64,000 nt of DNA from Haloquadratum walsbyi J07HQW2 (GCF_000415985.1 NZ_KE356561.1:1369025-1433024), one strand, 5' to 3'; positions 28,699 to 37,951 are shown, counted from the first letter of the stretch. Translations and numbers: made by a program. The notes: generated from the letters alone by a model not told the origin.

Positions 28699-28969
28699 TC
28701 AGATCCACTCACCGGGGATTGATTCGAGGATCACCGCGTGATCGTCGTACACTCGGTCGATTTTATTAATCACCTCACAGAGTTCTCGCGGCGTCGGCTT
28801 ACGGACTTGATCGTAGTACAGCAATCCGTGATTGATCTCGTCTCGGAAGAAGTCATCATCAGACGTTAGGAGAGAGCTCAGTCCGAACACGTGAAACGAT
28901 ATGCTGAGTTTCGTTGCCCAGAACGGACACGCATCGCTCTTCGACCATCTGATCACAGAGAGTCCGCAT
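28699..28969 (-). pseudogene. DUF5615 PIN-like toxin, internal deletion
   Basis: From ATG 28969 the start reads MRTLCDQMVEERCVSVLGNE, a good DUF5615 N-terminus with the early Asp, but it runs into a stop after about 36 codons. The C-terminal half (LTSDDDFFRDEINHGLLYYD, QVRKPTPRELCEV, SIPGEW) lies in another frame. The roughly 20 residues expected between them are missing. The C-terminal half also has a formal ATG at 28956. The toxin is probably inactive. Its start overlaps the DUF433 gene, as in intact pairs. Confidence 0.7.
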
Positions 28970-29273
28970 CGGCGTTAGGAGTCACCTTAGATCCCGCCGC
29001 AGGTGCACGGCTCTGCTCGGAGAGAGCCGTTCTGGTGGTCTCCTTTTGAGTTTGAATATATTCTATCAACTCCGGATGTTCGTCGTAGTAGTCGAGAGCT
29101 GCTTGGACCTGTGCGCGATCGAGATCCGGGTAGTCATCGAGCAATTCCTCGACAGTCGCTCCGTGTTCTTGAGCTGTGATACCGATCGAAAACACGCTGA
29201 TTCGTGTTCCCTCTATTCGTGGTTTTCCGTGGAGCACGTCTGGTGTTTTTACAATCCGGATAGTGGTACTCAT
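28953..29273 (-). CDS. DUF433 antitoxin
   Basis: The 106 residues show the DUF433 pattern: IRIVKTPDVLHGKPRIEGTRI, then ISVFSIGITAQEHGATVEELLDDYPDLDRAQVQAALDYY. DUF433 proteins are antitoxins paired with DUF5615/PIN-like toxins in bacteria and archaea. The C-terminal 35 residues are variable. It overlaps the damaged toxin gene, so this antitoxin now appears to lack a working partner here. Confidence 0.85.
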   Translation of the reverse strand: MSTTIRIVKTPDVLHGKPRIEGTRISVFSIGITAQEHGATVEELLDDYPDLDRAQVQAALDYYDEHPELIEYIQTQKETTRTALSEQSRAPAAGSKVTPNADADSL

Positions 29274-29574
29274 TAGCGTAGGCTACCTTCTGAACGAGAA
29301 TAAATATTCGGCTGATTCTCGATATTCCTCGAACGCAACCGGCATCGTATGTCAAAGAGCATCAGTAGTCATCACAAGTGTGACACTGAACCTGACGATC
29401 GCCTGTTTTGTCGTCCATCATACGGTGGCGACGTACTACCGTCGTGGTGGCGACACTCAGAGACCTATCCCTTGTCGTCAATTATCATACTACTGTAAGG
29501 AGTGTTACGTACTGACGAGAGCCTGGCATACCTAATGCGGGCGCGAAGAGCCCGACTCATACGGAGGCCACAGC
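29274..29574. other. intergenic before the surface protein gene
   Basis: Spacer without a gene. Near its right end are a short GGGC...GCCC hairpin (29538-29554) and a strong ribosome-binding site GGAGG (about 29564-29568) before the ATG at 29575. The following gene is therefore probably translated from a leadered message. Confidence 0.4.
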
Positions 29575-30276
29575 ATGAGCGGTAATATCGGCGAGAAAGC
29601 GCGTGCCGCGTTCCTCGCGCTCATCATGGTCACGTCCGTGATGATGGCGGGCGTGGCGTTTACTGGCTCTGCGGCGGCCAACACCTCAGCAGGGTTCGCC
29701 GCGGCTAATCCAGCCGATGCTGATTCAAGTATAAGCGACACCGATCACACATACTCAATCAATCTCTCGGCAACTGGAAGTGATTACAGTTCTGAGGTGC
29801 TCGGTGATGCCACAAACGCTGATACGTTCACAATCACAGATAGTGACGATGGTTTCGATTACAGTGGTATAGGTGGTGCTGACGTAGCTATTGAGGTATT
29901 CGCTAACGACGGTACTCACCGAACGACCTATACCGGTACTAGTGACCTAACCGTTAAAACTGCAGACACGGCTACGCTTGAGATTGACGTTGATGCAGGA
30001 GCGACCACTGGTACCACTGCTCTTAACCAAGATGATATCATCCGGATTTCAATCGGTCCAGCAGTTGACACCAACGGTGTTAGCCATACGACGGACACCG
30101 ATGGAACCTACCAGTTGGATGCTCAACTTGCAACGGACGGAGACAGCTCAAGTGGCGTGACCGATTCGTCAACACTTGATCTGGATCTTCCTGGTCCCGT
30201 CAGTGGTGACGGCGGCATTTTGAGTATTCCGTCAATAGAGAATGCTGATCCTATATACACATACGTGCGCTGGTGA
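29575..30276 (+). CDS. secreted surface-glycoprotein-like protein, probably truncated
   Basis: The first 35 residues (GEKARAAFLALIMVTSVMMAG... ending GSAAA) form the S-layer-glycoprotein type signal peptide, so the protein is exported by Sec. The remainder is Thr/Ser/Asp-rich beta-type sequence (SDDGFDYSGIGGADVAIEV, ATLEIDVDAGATTGTTAL) like repeated domains of haloarchaeal cell-surface proteins. At 233 residues it lacks the PGF-CTERM anchor and Thr-rich stalk of full S-layer proteins and stops abruptly (IYTYVRW). The signal-peptide DNA is far more GC-rich than the rest. Confidence 0.65.
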   Translation: MSGNIGEKARAAFLALIMVTSVMMAGVAFTGSAAANTSAGFAAANPADADSSISDTDHTYSINLSATGSDYSSEVLGDATNADTFTITDSDDGFDYSGIGGADVAIEVFANDGTHRTTYTGTSDLTVKTADTATLEIDVDAGATTGTTALNQDDIIRISIGPAVDTNGVSHTTDTDGTYQLDAQLATDGDSSSGVTDSSTLDLDLPGPVSGDGGILSIPSIENADPIYTYVRW

Positions 30277-30383
30277 ATATTGAGTGTAATAGAAAATATC
30301 TATCGGTAGACGTAGTTGGCATGTCGACGCGCAATAACTTTCGTCACTATAATTTAAATATTATCTGAGTTCTTGTTACACAG

Positions 30384-31493
30384 TTAGAGATCAGCTACAT
30401 CTTCGATAGCGTCTGTGAGCATCTTGATTGATTCAATATCATGTTCGCCCATGTGTCCAATGCGGAAGGTTGTTTCACCAAGCGTCGAACCATAGCCATT
30501 TGAGAATTCCATATCATATTTGTCTGAGACAGCATCAATTGTAGCAGCAACATCCATATCTTGGATATTTTCAATACAAGCAACAGTCCGTGATTCATAC
30601 CCCTCCTCAGGGAACATCTCGAAGTGTTCGCGCGCCCATGATCGAGTGTACTCAGCCATTTCACGGTGGCGTTGATTCCGCGCATCATGACCTTCCTCAA
30701 GCATATACTCCATTTGTTTTTGATAGGCTAACATTACAGGGATTGCGGGTGTTGAGTGTGTCTGACCTTTACGATCATAATAGTCGATACAGCGCTGAAA
30801 CCCGCCATACCATGATGCGGACTCATTCTCAAGTTCACGCTCATACGCATCATCGCTGACAGCACAGATCGCCAGTCCTGGTGGCATTGCGAATGCCTTC
30901 TGTGAAGAAGTAAAAATAACATCAATATTATGTTTTTCAATATCAATATAATCGCCACCAAGACACGAAACCGCATCAACAACAAAGTAAGTGTCCGGAT
31001 ATTCAGCAACAACGTCACCAATCTCTTCAATTGGGTTACGGACACCGGTTGAACTCTCGTTCATCACACATGTGACAACATCGTAATCGACAGTGCTAGA
31101 TTCAATTGCCTCACGGACATCCATGGGCTTGACTGCTTTTCCCCACTCGTACTCAAGCCGATCAACGTTTTTTCCAAGTCGATCGGCGACGTTTGCGTGG
31201 CGCTCACCAAAGCTTCCACACGTCGTACACAACATATGCTCATCAACAAGATTGAGCGTTGAAGTCTCCCAAAACTCAGTACCTGAGGCGGTGAGAATAA
31301 TTATATCATTATCAGTCCCGAGAAATGTCTTCGTATCTTCAACAATCGTTGTGTATAGATCAGTCATTTGATCCATACGATGACCAAACATAGGTTGGCT
31401 CATCGCTTCGAGGACCTCATCGCGCACTTCTGTTGGTCCGGGAATATACAGCGTCTTATCCGGATAATCATCAGTATATTGTTGTTTATCCAT
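30384..31493 (-). CDS. class V aminotransferase (alanine/serine-glyoxylate type)
   Basis: PLP enzyme of the alanine-glyoxylate/serine-pyruvate aminotransferase group. The 369 residues have YIPGPTEVRDEVLEAMSQP, FGHRMDQM, LTASGTEFWE, VVDAVSCLGG and the PLP lysine in FTSSQKAFAMPPG. Length is normal. The amino donor/acceptor pair is not certain; serine-pyruvate or alanine-glyoxylate exchange is the family norm. It is single, divergent from msrB. Confidence 0.87.
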   Translation of the reverse strand: MDKQQYTDDYPDKTLYIPGPTEVRDEVLEAMSQPMFGHRMDQMTDLYTTIVEDTKTFLGTDNDIIILTASGTEFWETSTLNLVDEHMLCTTCGSFGERHANVADRLGKNVDRLEYEWGKAVKPMDVREAIESSTVDYDVVTCVMNESSTGVRNPIEEIGDVVAEYPDTYFVVDAVSCLGGDYIDIEKHNIDVIFTSSQKAFAMPPGLAICAVSDDAYERELENESASWYGGFQRCIDYYDRKGQTHSTPAIPVMLAYQKQMEYMLEEGHDARNQRHREMAEYTRSWAREHFEMFPEEGYESRTVACIENIQDMDVAATIDAVSDKYDMEFSNGYGSTLGETTFRIGHMGEHDIESIKMLTDAIEDVADL

Positions 31494-31801
31494 TATGTAA
31501 TCACCTGTCTAGTCTTTGCTGCGGACGGAGATGGAATGGCACTTTTGATTTGTGGCGGTCAACGTACCTCTATATCCACCAAGCCATTAAATCCCTCTGT
31601 GGGTCTTCGCTTCAATTCTGTGTAACAACCGCATTAGTGATATAACCTCAATCATAACACGTATCGGAACTCTATGGCGTCGTACCAGATTCATGATTAT
31701 GAATTCTCTTCATCAGCTTTCGGTAAGATAGGTGATTTCACACTCAATTAAACGATTTAAACTATTCGCTGTCCATCGGATCGGGGCGCGGATTCATCAG
31801 C
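31494..31801. other. intergenic between divergent aminotransferase and msrB
   Basis: Spacer holding both promoters. A TATA-like GATTTAAAC lies near 31750, about 70 bases before the preferred msrB start. Nothing else was recognised. Confidence 0.4.
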
Positions 31802-31822
31802 ATGCAGTGCGTATTAGCTGGT

Positions 31823-32257
31823 ATGTCAGAGACTGAATCAGATATTGATACGACTTCGAAAGGGGATGCACTTCCGTCGACAGAGTCAGAATGGCAAGAA
31901 ATACTCACCGATGAGCAGTATGAAATCCTCAGAGAGCGTGGAACAGAGCCACGATTCGGTGGACCAAATATCGAACCGGACGATGATGGACAGTATCGAT
32001 GTGCAGGATGTAATGCGCCGTTATTCGATAATGAAACAAAGTTTGATTCTGGGACAGGATGGCCGTCATTTTTCGATGCAAATGAGGAGGTAGTCGAAAC
32101 ACAGGTTGACACTCGACACGGGATGGAGCGAATTGAAGTGCTTTGTAGCCGGTGCGGTGGTCATCTCGGACACGTGTTTGAAGATGGACCAGAACCGACA
32201 GGTCAGCGGTACTGTATCAATGCCGTTGCACTTGATCATGATACGGATCAAGAATGA
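31823..32257 (+). CDS. msrB: peptide-methionine (R)-S-oxide reductase
   Basis: Repairs methionine R-sulfoxide. From ATG 31823 the protein has 144 residues with zinc cysteines CAGC and CSRC, the family block FDSGTGWPSFFDA, the segment GGHLGHVFEDGP and the catalytic Cys in QRYCINAVAL. A short upstream Met (31802) adds 7 residues without family similarity. It is a single gene. Confidence 0.95.
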   Translation: MSETESDIDTTSKGDALPSTESEWQEILTDEQYEILRERGTEPRFGGPNIEPDDDGQYRCAGCNAPLFDNETKFDSGTGWPSFFDANEEVVETQVDTRHGMERIEVLCSRCGGHLGHVFEDGPEPTGQRYCINAVALDHDTDQE

Positions 32258-32960
32258 GTAATCTCACTCAGAGTTTGGGACGAATACCCAGATATCAAAA
32301 TATACAGATATGAACTGTGTTGAGCTGAAGGAGTAGCAAAACCACCTGGTGATGACATCTAAGCAAAAATGAAATATCGATACAATATTATTATTTTAGA
32401 CGATATAACAGTGTCCTTAGAGTGATATCATTGAGGTGAAGTACCTTGGGGACAGAGATTTGATACTTTTCTGTTTAGGCTGCACTGCACTGCCTCGGCA
32501 AGGGAATTTCAGTCAATTCCTCCCGATCTCCTCCTTTTTTATGAGGAGTCGGCTGGAAGTCACACCCGAACACGTGGTGTGTCCGTGGGAGTGGGAGCCG
32601 ATCGCTCCACCGTGACCATGACCCGGTGAAACCCCTGTCCCCGTCGCACCGCCAATCGCGGATGGTGAGAAGGGTCACATTTCCAAACTGTCGCAGCCAG
32701 CAGTAGATTAAGATCAAGATCGTTAATTCGTCTGTGAGGTTTTCTGGCTGTGATTTTCGAGAAGACATGTAGCCTCATAACTGAACTGTTCATGTCGGCT
32801 TCACCCACGGTCACGGGGTCACATCAGTACAGTATCAAAGCCCCGACTCCGAGGCACTCGCCTTGGTATATGTAGATGCCGCGGAAGACATGAACTAGTA
32901 TCAGAGTATGATGATCGAATTAATTAGTAGAAAAGAATACAAGCAATATTGAAGTAAATA
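32258..32960. other. intergenic with GC-rich scar (32470-32860)
   Basis: The right part is GC-rich relative to its flanks and has no long intact frame. It contains a CTCCT...AGGAG stem (32528-32549) and AATTCCC/GGGAATT-type inverted segments that resemble decayed IS605-type ends. No transposase motif could be read with confidence, so it is recorded only as a likely remnant of a mobile element at the right border of the accessory region. Confidence 0.3.
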
Positions 32961-33434
32961 TTATTTGAGATTATCGTCGTATTCACCGTCTTCCATGCGT
33001 GATTTAAATTCGCGTGGATTGTTGCCGTCAATCGTGACGCCAAGTGAGGTACAGGTACCGACCACTTCCTTTGCAGCATTGAATGTATCGTATGAGAGTA
33101 AGTCTGATGACTTTTGTTCGGCGATCTTTCTAACCTGATCAACAGTCATATTCGCGACAAAGTTTTTTTGTGGCTCACCAGAACCCGACTCAAAGCCGGC
33201 TTCGTCTTTGATTAATTCAGCTGTTGGAGGGACACCAACAGAGATGGAGAAATCACCATCATCCTCATATTCGACGGTGACAGGTACTTCCATCCCATCG
33301 AATGCATCTGTTTCATCATTGATCGTCTGGACGACGTTCTGTACGTTCACCGGTGTCGGTCCTAGTTCTGGACCAAGCGGCGGACCTGGGTTAGCTTCCC
33401 CACCAGGAATGAGCACTTCAATAGTTCCAGCCAT
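32961..33434 (-). CDS. rpl11: 50S ribosomal protein L11
   Basis: Builds the base of the GTPase centre with L10/L12. The 157 residues carry VLIPGGEANPGPPLGPELGP, NVQNVVQTINDET, GVPPTAELIKDEAG and a C-terminal rRNA-binding domain (ANMTVDQVRKIAEQK, AAKEVVGTCTSLGVTIDG). In most archaea it precedes rpl1; here about 15.4 kb separates them, with both genes still on the minus strand and in the expected relative order. Confidence 0.97.
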   Translation of the reverse strand: MAGTIEVLIPGGEANPGPPLGPELGPTPVNVQNVVQTINDETDAFDGMEVPVTVEYEDDGDFSISVGVPPTAELIKDEAGFESGSGEPQKNFVANMTVDQVRKIAEQKSSDLLSYDTFNAAKEVVGTCTSLGVTIDGNNPREFKSRMEDGEYDDNLK

Positions 33435-33841
33435 ACATTATTGCACCCTATCGTGACTATTAACCGTTTTCTTTCGTCCGAACAGCCGTGTCAGACAGTT
33501 TCAGGTCGTTTTGTGACATCATCGAAATTAATTTATTTTGAAATTGGTGTATGCAAGTACGATATTGCCGGGACGACGCTGGATGCTAGATTGTTGCTAT
33601 ATATATGATAATTGGAAATCAGTCTATATGATACTCAGATTCCATCCCAATACACCGTATTATGATTGTGACTATTGTATAGTCGTATAGACAACGCTGA
33701 TTCAATGCGAAATCAGGGCTTCTCATCAAAGAGTACTAATCATACAGATAGTCCGTCTGAGCTTTTGAGTGACTCTATTATTGATGACAGACAAATCACA
33801 GAAAATTATCATTCTTCACCTGAGGATATGTGGTGAAGATA
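33435..33841. other. intergenic, nothing recognised
   Basis: AT-rich spacer upstream of rpl11 on the minus strand. It should contain the rpl11 promoter. No RNA gene or protein-like frame was seen. Confidence 0.4.
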
Positions 33842-34909
33842 CTAGATATCGAGCTTGAATGGTGCAGCATCATCAGCACTCGCAGCCATCGCACCAGTGA
33901 GTGATGCAATGGCATCGAGGTCGGTCGTATCGACAACCTCGACTGGCGTGTGCATATATCGATTTGGAATACCGATATTCAACGCTGGAATACCGCTTCG
34001 GCTTGTATAGAATGCATCAGCATCAGTTCCAGTTCGAGATCCTGCTGCTTGTAGTTGGATATCAACCTCTGCTGTGTCAGCTGCATCCCGTGCAAGTGTC
34101 ACTAATGTCGGGTGATTTACACTACCACGAGTAACAACGGGTCCGGAACCAAGCTCAACTGGACCAGCACTGTTTCCTGGGATATCAGGATTATCGGTAG
34201 CATGAGTGACGTCAATTGCAACTGCCGCATCAGGGTCAAGATCAAATCCGACCATCTTCGCTCCTTGAACACCGACTTCTTCCTGAACAGTGCTAACAGC
34301 ATAGACCGTTGCATCAGGTTGAGTGCGTGTTGCAGCAGCCCGAAGCGCTTCAGCAGCCGCCCAGGTACCAACGCGATTATCGAGCGCACGCGCTGCAAGC
34401 CGTGTGTCAGCGAGTGATCGAACGCGCGTTTCAACGGTGACTGGGTCGCCGACTTCAACGCGGGAATGTGCGTCATCACCGTCCTCAGCACCAATATCAA
34501 CGAACTGTTCGTCGATATCATCATATGATTCACTGCCGGTGTCACGAAGATGAATCGCTGTTTGTCCAATAACACCGGCAACGGGAGTTTCAGCATGAAC
34601 CGTCACATGTTGTCCCTTCGAGACAGTCCGGTCAGCACCACCGATGCGATTGATGCGGAGGTATCCGTCATCCGTGATATCACGAATGATGTACCCAATC
34701 TCGTCGGCATGACCAGCAAATGCAATAGAGACATCACAGGTAGGATCACCGTTATACACTGCAACGGCATTGCCGTATGCATCAGTGCTTACCTCATCGG
34801 CAAATTGCTGAGCATATTTTACCCATACTCGTTGACCACTCGTCTCAAAGCCTGATGGACTTGGTGTTGTCAAGAGTTCCGTCAAAAATTCACGTCTGGT
34901 GTCATCCAT
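33842..34909 (-). CDS. M42 family metallo-aminopeptidase
   Basis: Dinuclear zinc/cobalt aminopeptidase of the TET/glutamyl-aminopeptidase family (often misnamed endoglucanase). The 355 residues show TPSPSGFE, the ligands AGHADEIG (His), ALDNRVG (Asp), the catalytic VQEEVG, AIDVTH (Asp) and YMHTPVE (His). These enzymes usually form dodecameric cytosolic tetrahedra that degrade peptides from the proteasome. It is monocistronic, divergent from mvk. Confidence 0.92.
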   Translation of the reverse strand: MDDTRREFLTELLTTPSPSGFETSGQRVWVKYAQQFADEVSTDAYGNAVAVYNGDPTCDVSIAFAGHADEIGYIIRDITDDGYLRINRIGGADRTVSKGQHVTVHAETPVAGVIGQTAIHLRDTGSESYDDIDEQFVDIGAEDGDDAHSRVEVGDPVTVETRVRSLADTRLAARALDNRVGTWAAAEALRAAATRTQPDATVYAVSTVQEEVGVQGAKMVGFDLDPDAAVAIDVTHATDNPDIPGNSAGPVELGSGPVVTRGSVNHPTLVTLARDAADTAEVDIQLQAAGSRTGTDADAFYTSRSGIPALNIGIPNRYMHTPVEVVDTTDLDAIASLTGAMAASADDAAPFKLDI

Positions 34910-35078
34910 ACTCTACATTCGGTCGAAAGGCCCCTGAATGTACCGTTCGGCATTATGCGAATATTCCAAAAAGTGACATTCAAATCACCATATCTACAAC
35001 GAGGGATACATATCACATATCATTCTTGTTACATTACTAACCGATACTGATTAACTAGCGACTGCACGTGAATAGCAT

Positions 35079-36095
35079 ATGACTACTTCAACTGCTCCTG
35101 GGAAGGTATATCTCTTCGGTGAGCATGCAGTTGTATATGGTGAACCGGCAGTTCCATGTGCAATTGAACGACGTGCCACAGTCACGGTTGAGCGTCGTTC
35201 TGATAACCATATTCGGGTTGAAGCACGCGATCTCAGTTTAGACGGATTCACTGTTGAATACACCGGTGATACTGAGCATCGCCCTGATGTTGATGTCCCA
35301 ACTGCACTTGTCGACGCTGCGATGGGATATGTCGATGCCGCTGTCGAACAAGCACGTGATGCCGCAGAAATACCGGATGTTGGCTTTAATATTACCATCG
35401 AGAGTGATATTCCGCTTGGTGCGGGTCTAGGGTCGTCTGCTGCTGTCGTCGTTGCTGGCATCGATGCTGCGACACGTGAACTCAACACACCACTTGATCG
35501 TCGTGAGGTTGCACAACGTGCGTATAACGCAGAATATGATGTCCAAGATGGACAGGCTTCACGAGCAGATACATTCTGTTCGGCAATGGGCGGTGTTGTG
35601 TATATCGAAGGCGATGAATGTCGGCGGCTGACAGCTCCGAGTCTTCCGTTTGTGATCGGATTCGATGGCGGTGCAGGTGACACAGGCGAACTCGTTGCCG
35701 GAGTGCGGAGACTACGCTCACAGTATGAATTTGCAGCAAAGACAGTCGAAAGTATTGGCAATATTGTTCGACAGGGTGAAACACTACTTAACAACGCTAA
35801 TCCAGAGACTACCCCAAGACAAGGACTCCTCACAGAGCTTGGTCAGTTCATGGACTTTGATCATGGGCTACTCGAAGCACTTGGCGTGTCATCGCGAACA
35901 CTAGATAATATGGTTTGGGCTGCGCGTGAAGCCGGTGCACATGGTGCCAAGTTAACCGGGGCAGGTGGTGGTGGGTGTATTGTTGCACTTGATGAAACGT
36001 CAGAGACAGAAACGGCGTTAGAATATACCGCAGAGTGCCACGACGTTTTTCGAGCAGAACTGGATCGCACTGGAGTGCGCGTTGAGGAGGACTGA
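35079..36095 (+). CDS. mvk: mevalonate kinase
   Basis: GHMP kinase that phosphorylates mevalonate on the way to isoprenoid lipids. The 338 residues begin TAPGKVYLFGEHAVVYGEPA, have the ATP loop IPLGAGLGSSAAVVVAG and the C-terminal LTGAGGGGCIVAL glycine motif. Stop and ipk start are 2 bases apart, so mvk-ipk is an operon. Its product route (phosphomevalonate decarboxylation then Ipk) is the modified archaeal mevalonate pathway feeding IdsA. Confidence 0.96.
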   Translation: MTTSTAPGKVYLFGEHAVVYGEPAVPCAIERRATVTVERRSDNHIRVEARDLSLDGFTVEYTGDTEHRPDVDVPTALVDAAMGYVDAAVEQARDAAEIPDVGFNITIESDIPLGAGLGSSAAVVVAGIDAATRELNTPLDRREVAQRAYNAEYDVQDGQASRADTFCSAMGGVVYIEGDECRRLTAPSLPFVIGFDGGAGDTGELVAGVRRLRSQYEFAAKTVESIGNIVRQGETLLNNANPETTPRQGLLTELGQFMDFDHGLLEALGVSSRTLDNMVWAAREAGAHGAKLTGAGGGGCIVALDETSETETALEYTAECHDVFRAELDRTGVRVEED

Positions 36096-36097
36096 CA

Positions 36098-36988
36098 ATG
36101 TCAGAGGAAACTGAGGAAATATCTGTTTCAGCAAGACCGACTGCGAGTGGTGAAAATATGACTGTGCTCAAACTCGGTGGGAGTGTCATTACCGATAAGA
36201 CGACGCCAGAAGCAGTTGATACCGATATGCTTGGATCAGTCACTGAAACGATTGGTTCAGCATTTATCCAGGCGGAATCAGCGCATACCACAGATCATGA
36301 ACAACATGCGGTTGATGCGTCGGAAGGAGCTGCCACTCAATTAAATCATAATTCAAACACCGAGCATGGAGGATTGATCATCGTTCATGGTGGAGGGAGT
36401 TTTGGACATCATCACGCAGAACGTCATAATATAACTACAACATCGGGCACTACTGATGCAGCCGCTATTTGTGAGGTTCATGATGCAATGCAACGGCTGA
36501 ATGGCACTGTCGTTGAGGCGCTTCATACGGTCGGTGTCCCCGCAGTCCCAGTTCACCCACTGTCGGTTGCGACCCGGGACTCAGATTCAACGCTTGAGAT
36601 ACCAATCAGTCCCTTTTCGCAAATGCTCGCACAGGGATTTGTACCGGTCACGCATGGGGATATTATTATTGATTCACATTCCGGAACAACTATTCTTAGT
36701 GGTGATGAGATTGTCGTGACAATCGCAGAAAAACTCACTGCTGACCGCGTTGGACTTTGCTCGACGGTTGCAGGTGTCTACGATGATAATGGGAAGATAA
36801 TTCCAGAGATTACAGATTATGAGTCGGTTGCAGGTGTGCTCGGAGATGCGGACACAACCGATGTCACCGGCGGGATGGCAGGAAAGGTTCGCACGCTTTT
36901 AAATCTCAATGTCCCTGCACATATTTTCGAACCAACAGCACTCAATGGCTTTCTTACTCGCGAAGATGTCGGAACAACAGTTAATTGA
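36098..36988 (+). CDS. ipk: isopentenyl phosphate kinase
   Basis: Amino-acid-kinase-fold enzyme that makes IPP from isopentenyl phosphate. The 296 residues have VLKLGGSVITDK, the substrate-binding GGGSFGHHHAERH with the diagnostic His, FVPVTHGDIIIDS and GGMAGKVRTLL. Starting at 36098 adds 20 residues before MTVLKLGGS; ATG 36158 would give the usual family start. An insertion of about 35 acidic residues follows the first helix (about 65-90). Partner of mvk. Confidence 0.93.
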   Translation: MSEETEEISVSARPTASGENMTVLKLGGSVITDKTTPEAVDTDMLGSVTETIGSAFIQAESAHTTDHEQHAVDASEGAATQLNHNSNTEHGGLIIVHGGGSFGHHHAERHNITTTSGTTDAAAICEVHDAMQRLNGTVVEALHTVGVPAVPVHPLSVATRDSDSTLEIPISPFSQMLAQGFVPVTHGDIIIDSHSGTTILSGDEIVVTIAEKLTADRVGLCSTVAGVYDDNGKIIPEITDYESVAGVLGDADTTDVTGGMAGKVRTLLNLNVPAHIFEPTALNGFLTREDVGTTVN

Positions 36989-37108
36989 TGTTTTGAATTC
37001 ATAATATCAATATCAAATGAGTAGCACATCAGTAGAAAATGTGTTATTAATTTAATTACACATATCACTCAACAGTAATTCATCTAATAATCAATATTCG
37101 GTATAAGC

Positions 37109-37951
37109 TTAATGTTCAGTTGTCGCGTTGTCGGCACTATCGGATGTATCTACGGTGATATCAACACTGAGACCGTCGTGGGCAAATCTGACTTCCCCAT
37201 CATACTCCTGTTGAATACGTTCACGTATCGTCTCATGATTGCCCTCTGTACGCGGAAACAGATGTGTGAGATATACACGACCGACTGTGACTCCATTAAG
37301 TACACTCGCGAGTTGGGATGGTGTTGGGTGTCCCGAGACATCAACCCCATCGGGAAATGAGCAATCATGGATAAGAACGGTAGCCCCATCAGCAAGGCGT
37401 GCTATCCTGCCTGTTGCCTCTGTATCGCCGGAAAAAACAACGGTCGCTGAGTTATTTGTACCCATTTTTGTCGTCTGTGCATCGGTGTCCACATTCTGTG
37501 TTGGCTCAGTGATTCGATATGCGAGTCCATCAACTGAATGATCAGTTCGTTTGGCTTCAATATCGAAATCTGCAACAGTAAATTCAGTTGGCCCAACCTC
37601 GCGGATGCGTAACTCAACCTGATCTGAGAGATATTCGTGTATTTCGAGTGAATCATCAACGAGTGCCTTTGTTCCAGCAGGTCCGACAATCTCAAGATAG
37701 GTTTCACCAGCCAGCCACCGGGCTTTGATTAACGGGAGTAAATCCGTAACATGATCAAGATGATGATGTGTCAGAAGCACCGATGAGATACCTTCATATC
37801 CGACCTCAGTCGCGGCGAGACGCTGAAGAACACCACTACCACAGTCAACAAGCAGCGCTCGATCTCTATCATCCGTAGTAAGTAATGACCCTGTCTGTGC
37901 ACGGTCAACGACCGGCATCGGACTACCTGTTCCAAGAAAGGTCAAACGCAT
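37109..37951 (-). CDS. MBL-fold hydrolase, RNase Z-like
   Basis: The 280 residues start MRLTFLGTGSPMPV and have the zinc motif LLTHHHLDHVTDLLPL, DHSVDGLAYRI, VFSGDTEATGRIARLA, a HDCSFP ligand site and GRVYLTHLFP. This is the RNase Z/arylsulfatase-like branch of the metallo-beta-lactamase fold; a tRNA 3' processing role is possible but the HLDH variant also occurs in other hydrolases. It converges on ipk, with which it is commonly clustered in haloarchaea as far as I recall. Confidence 0.82.
   Translation of the reverse strand: MRLTFLGTGSPMPVVDRAQTGSLLTTDDRDRALLVDCGSGVLQRLAATEVGYEGISSVLLTHHHLDHVTDLLPLIKARWLAGETYLEIVGPAGTKALVDDSLEIHEYLSDQVELRIREVGPTEFTVADFDIEAKRTDHSVDGLAYRITEPTQNVDTDAQTTKMGTNNSATVVFSGDTEATGRIARLADGATVLIHDCSFPDGVDVSGHPTPSQLASVLNGVTVGRVYLTHLFPRTEGNHETIRERIQQEYDGEVRFAHDGLSVDITVDTSDSADNATTEH

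Noticed and set aside
32560..32814. Minus-strand frame in the GC-rich scar as a gene
   Set aside because: Basic and Pro/Arg-rich with no homologous motif; consistent with non-coding GC-rich DNA.
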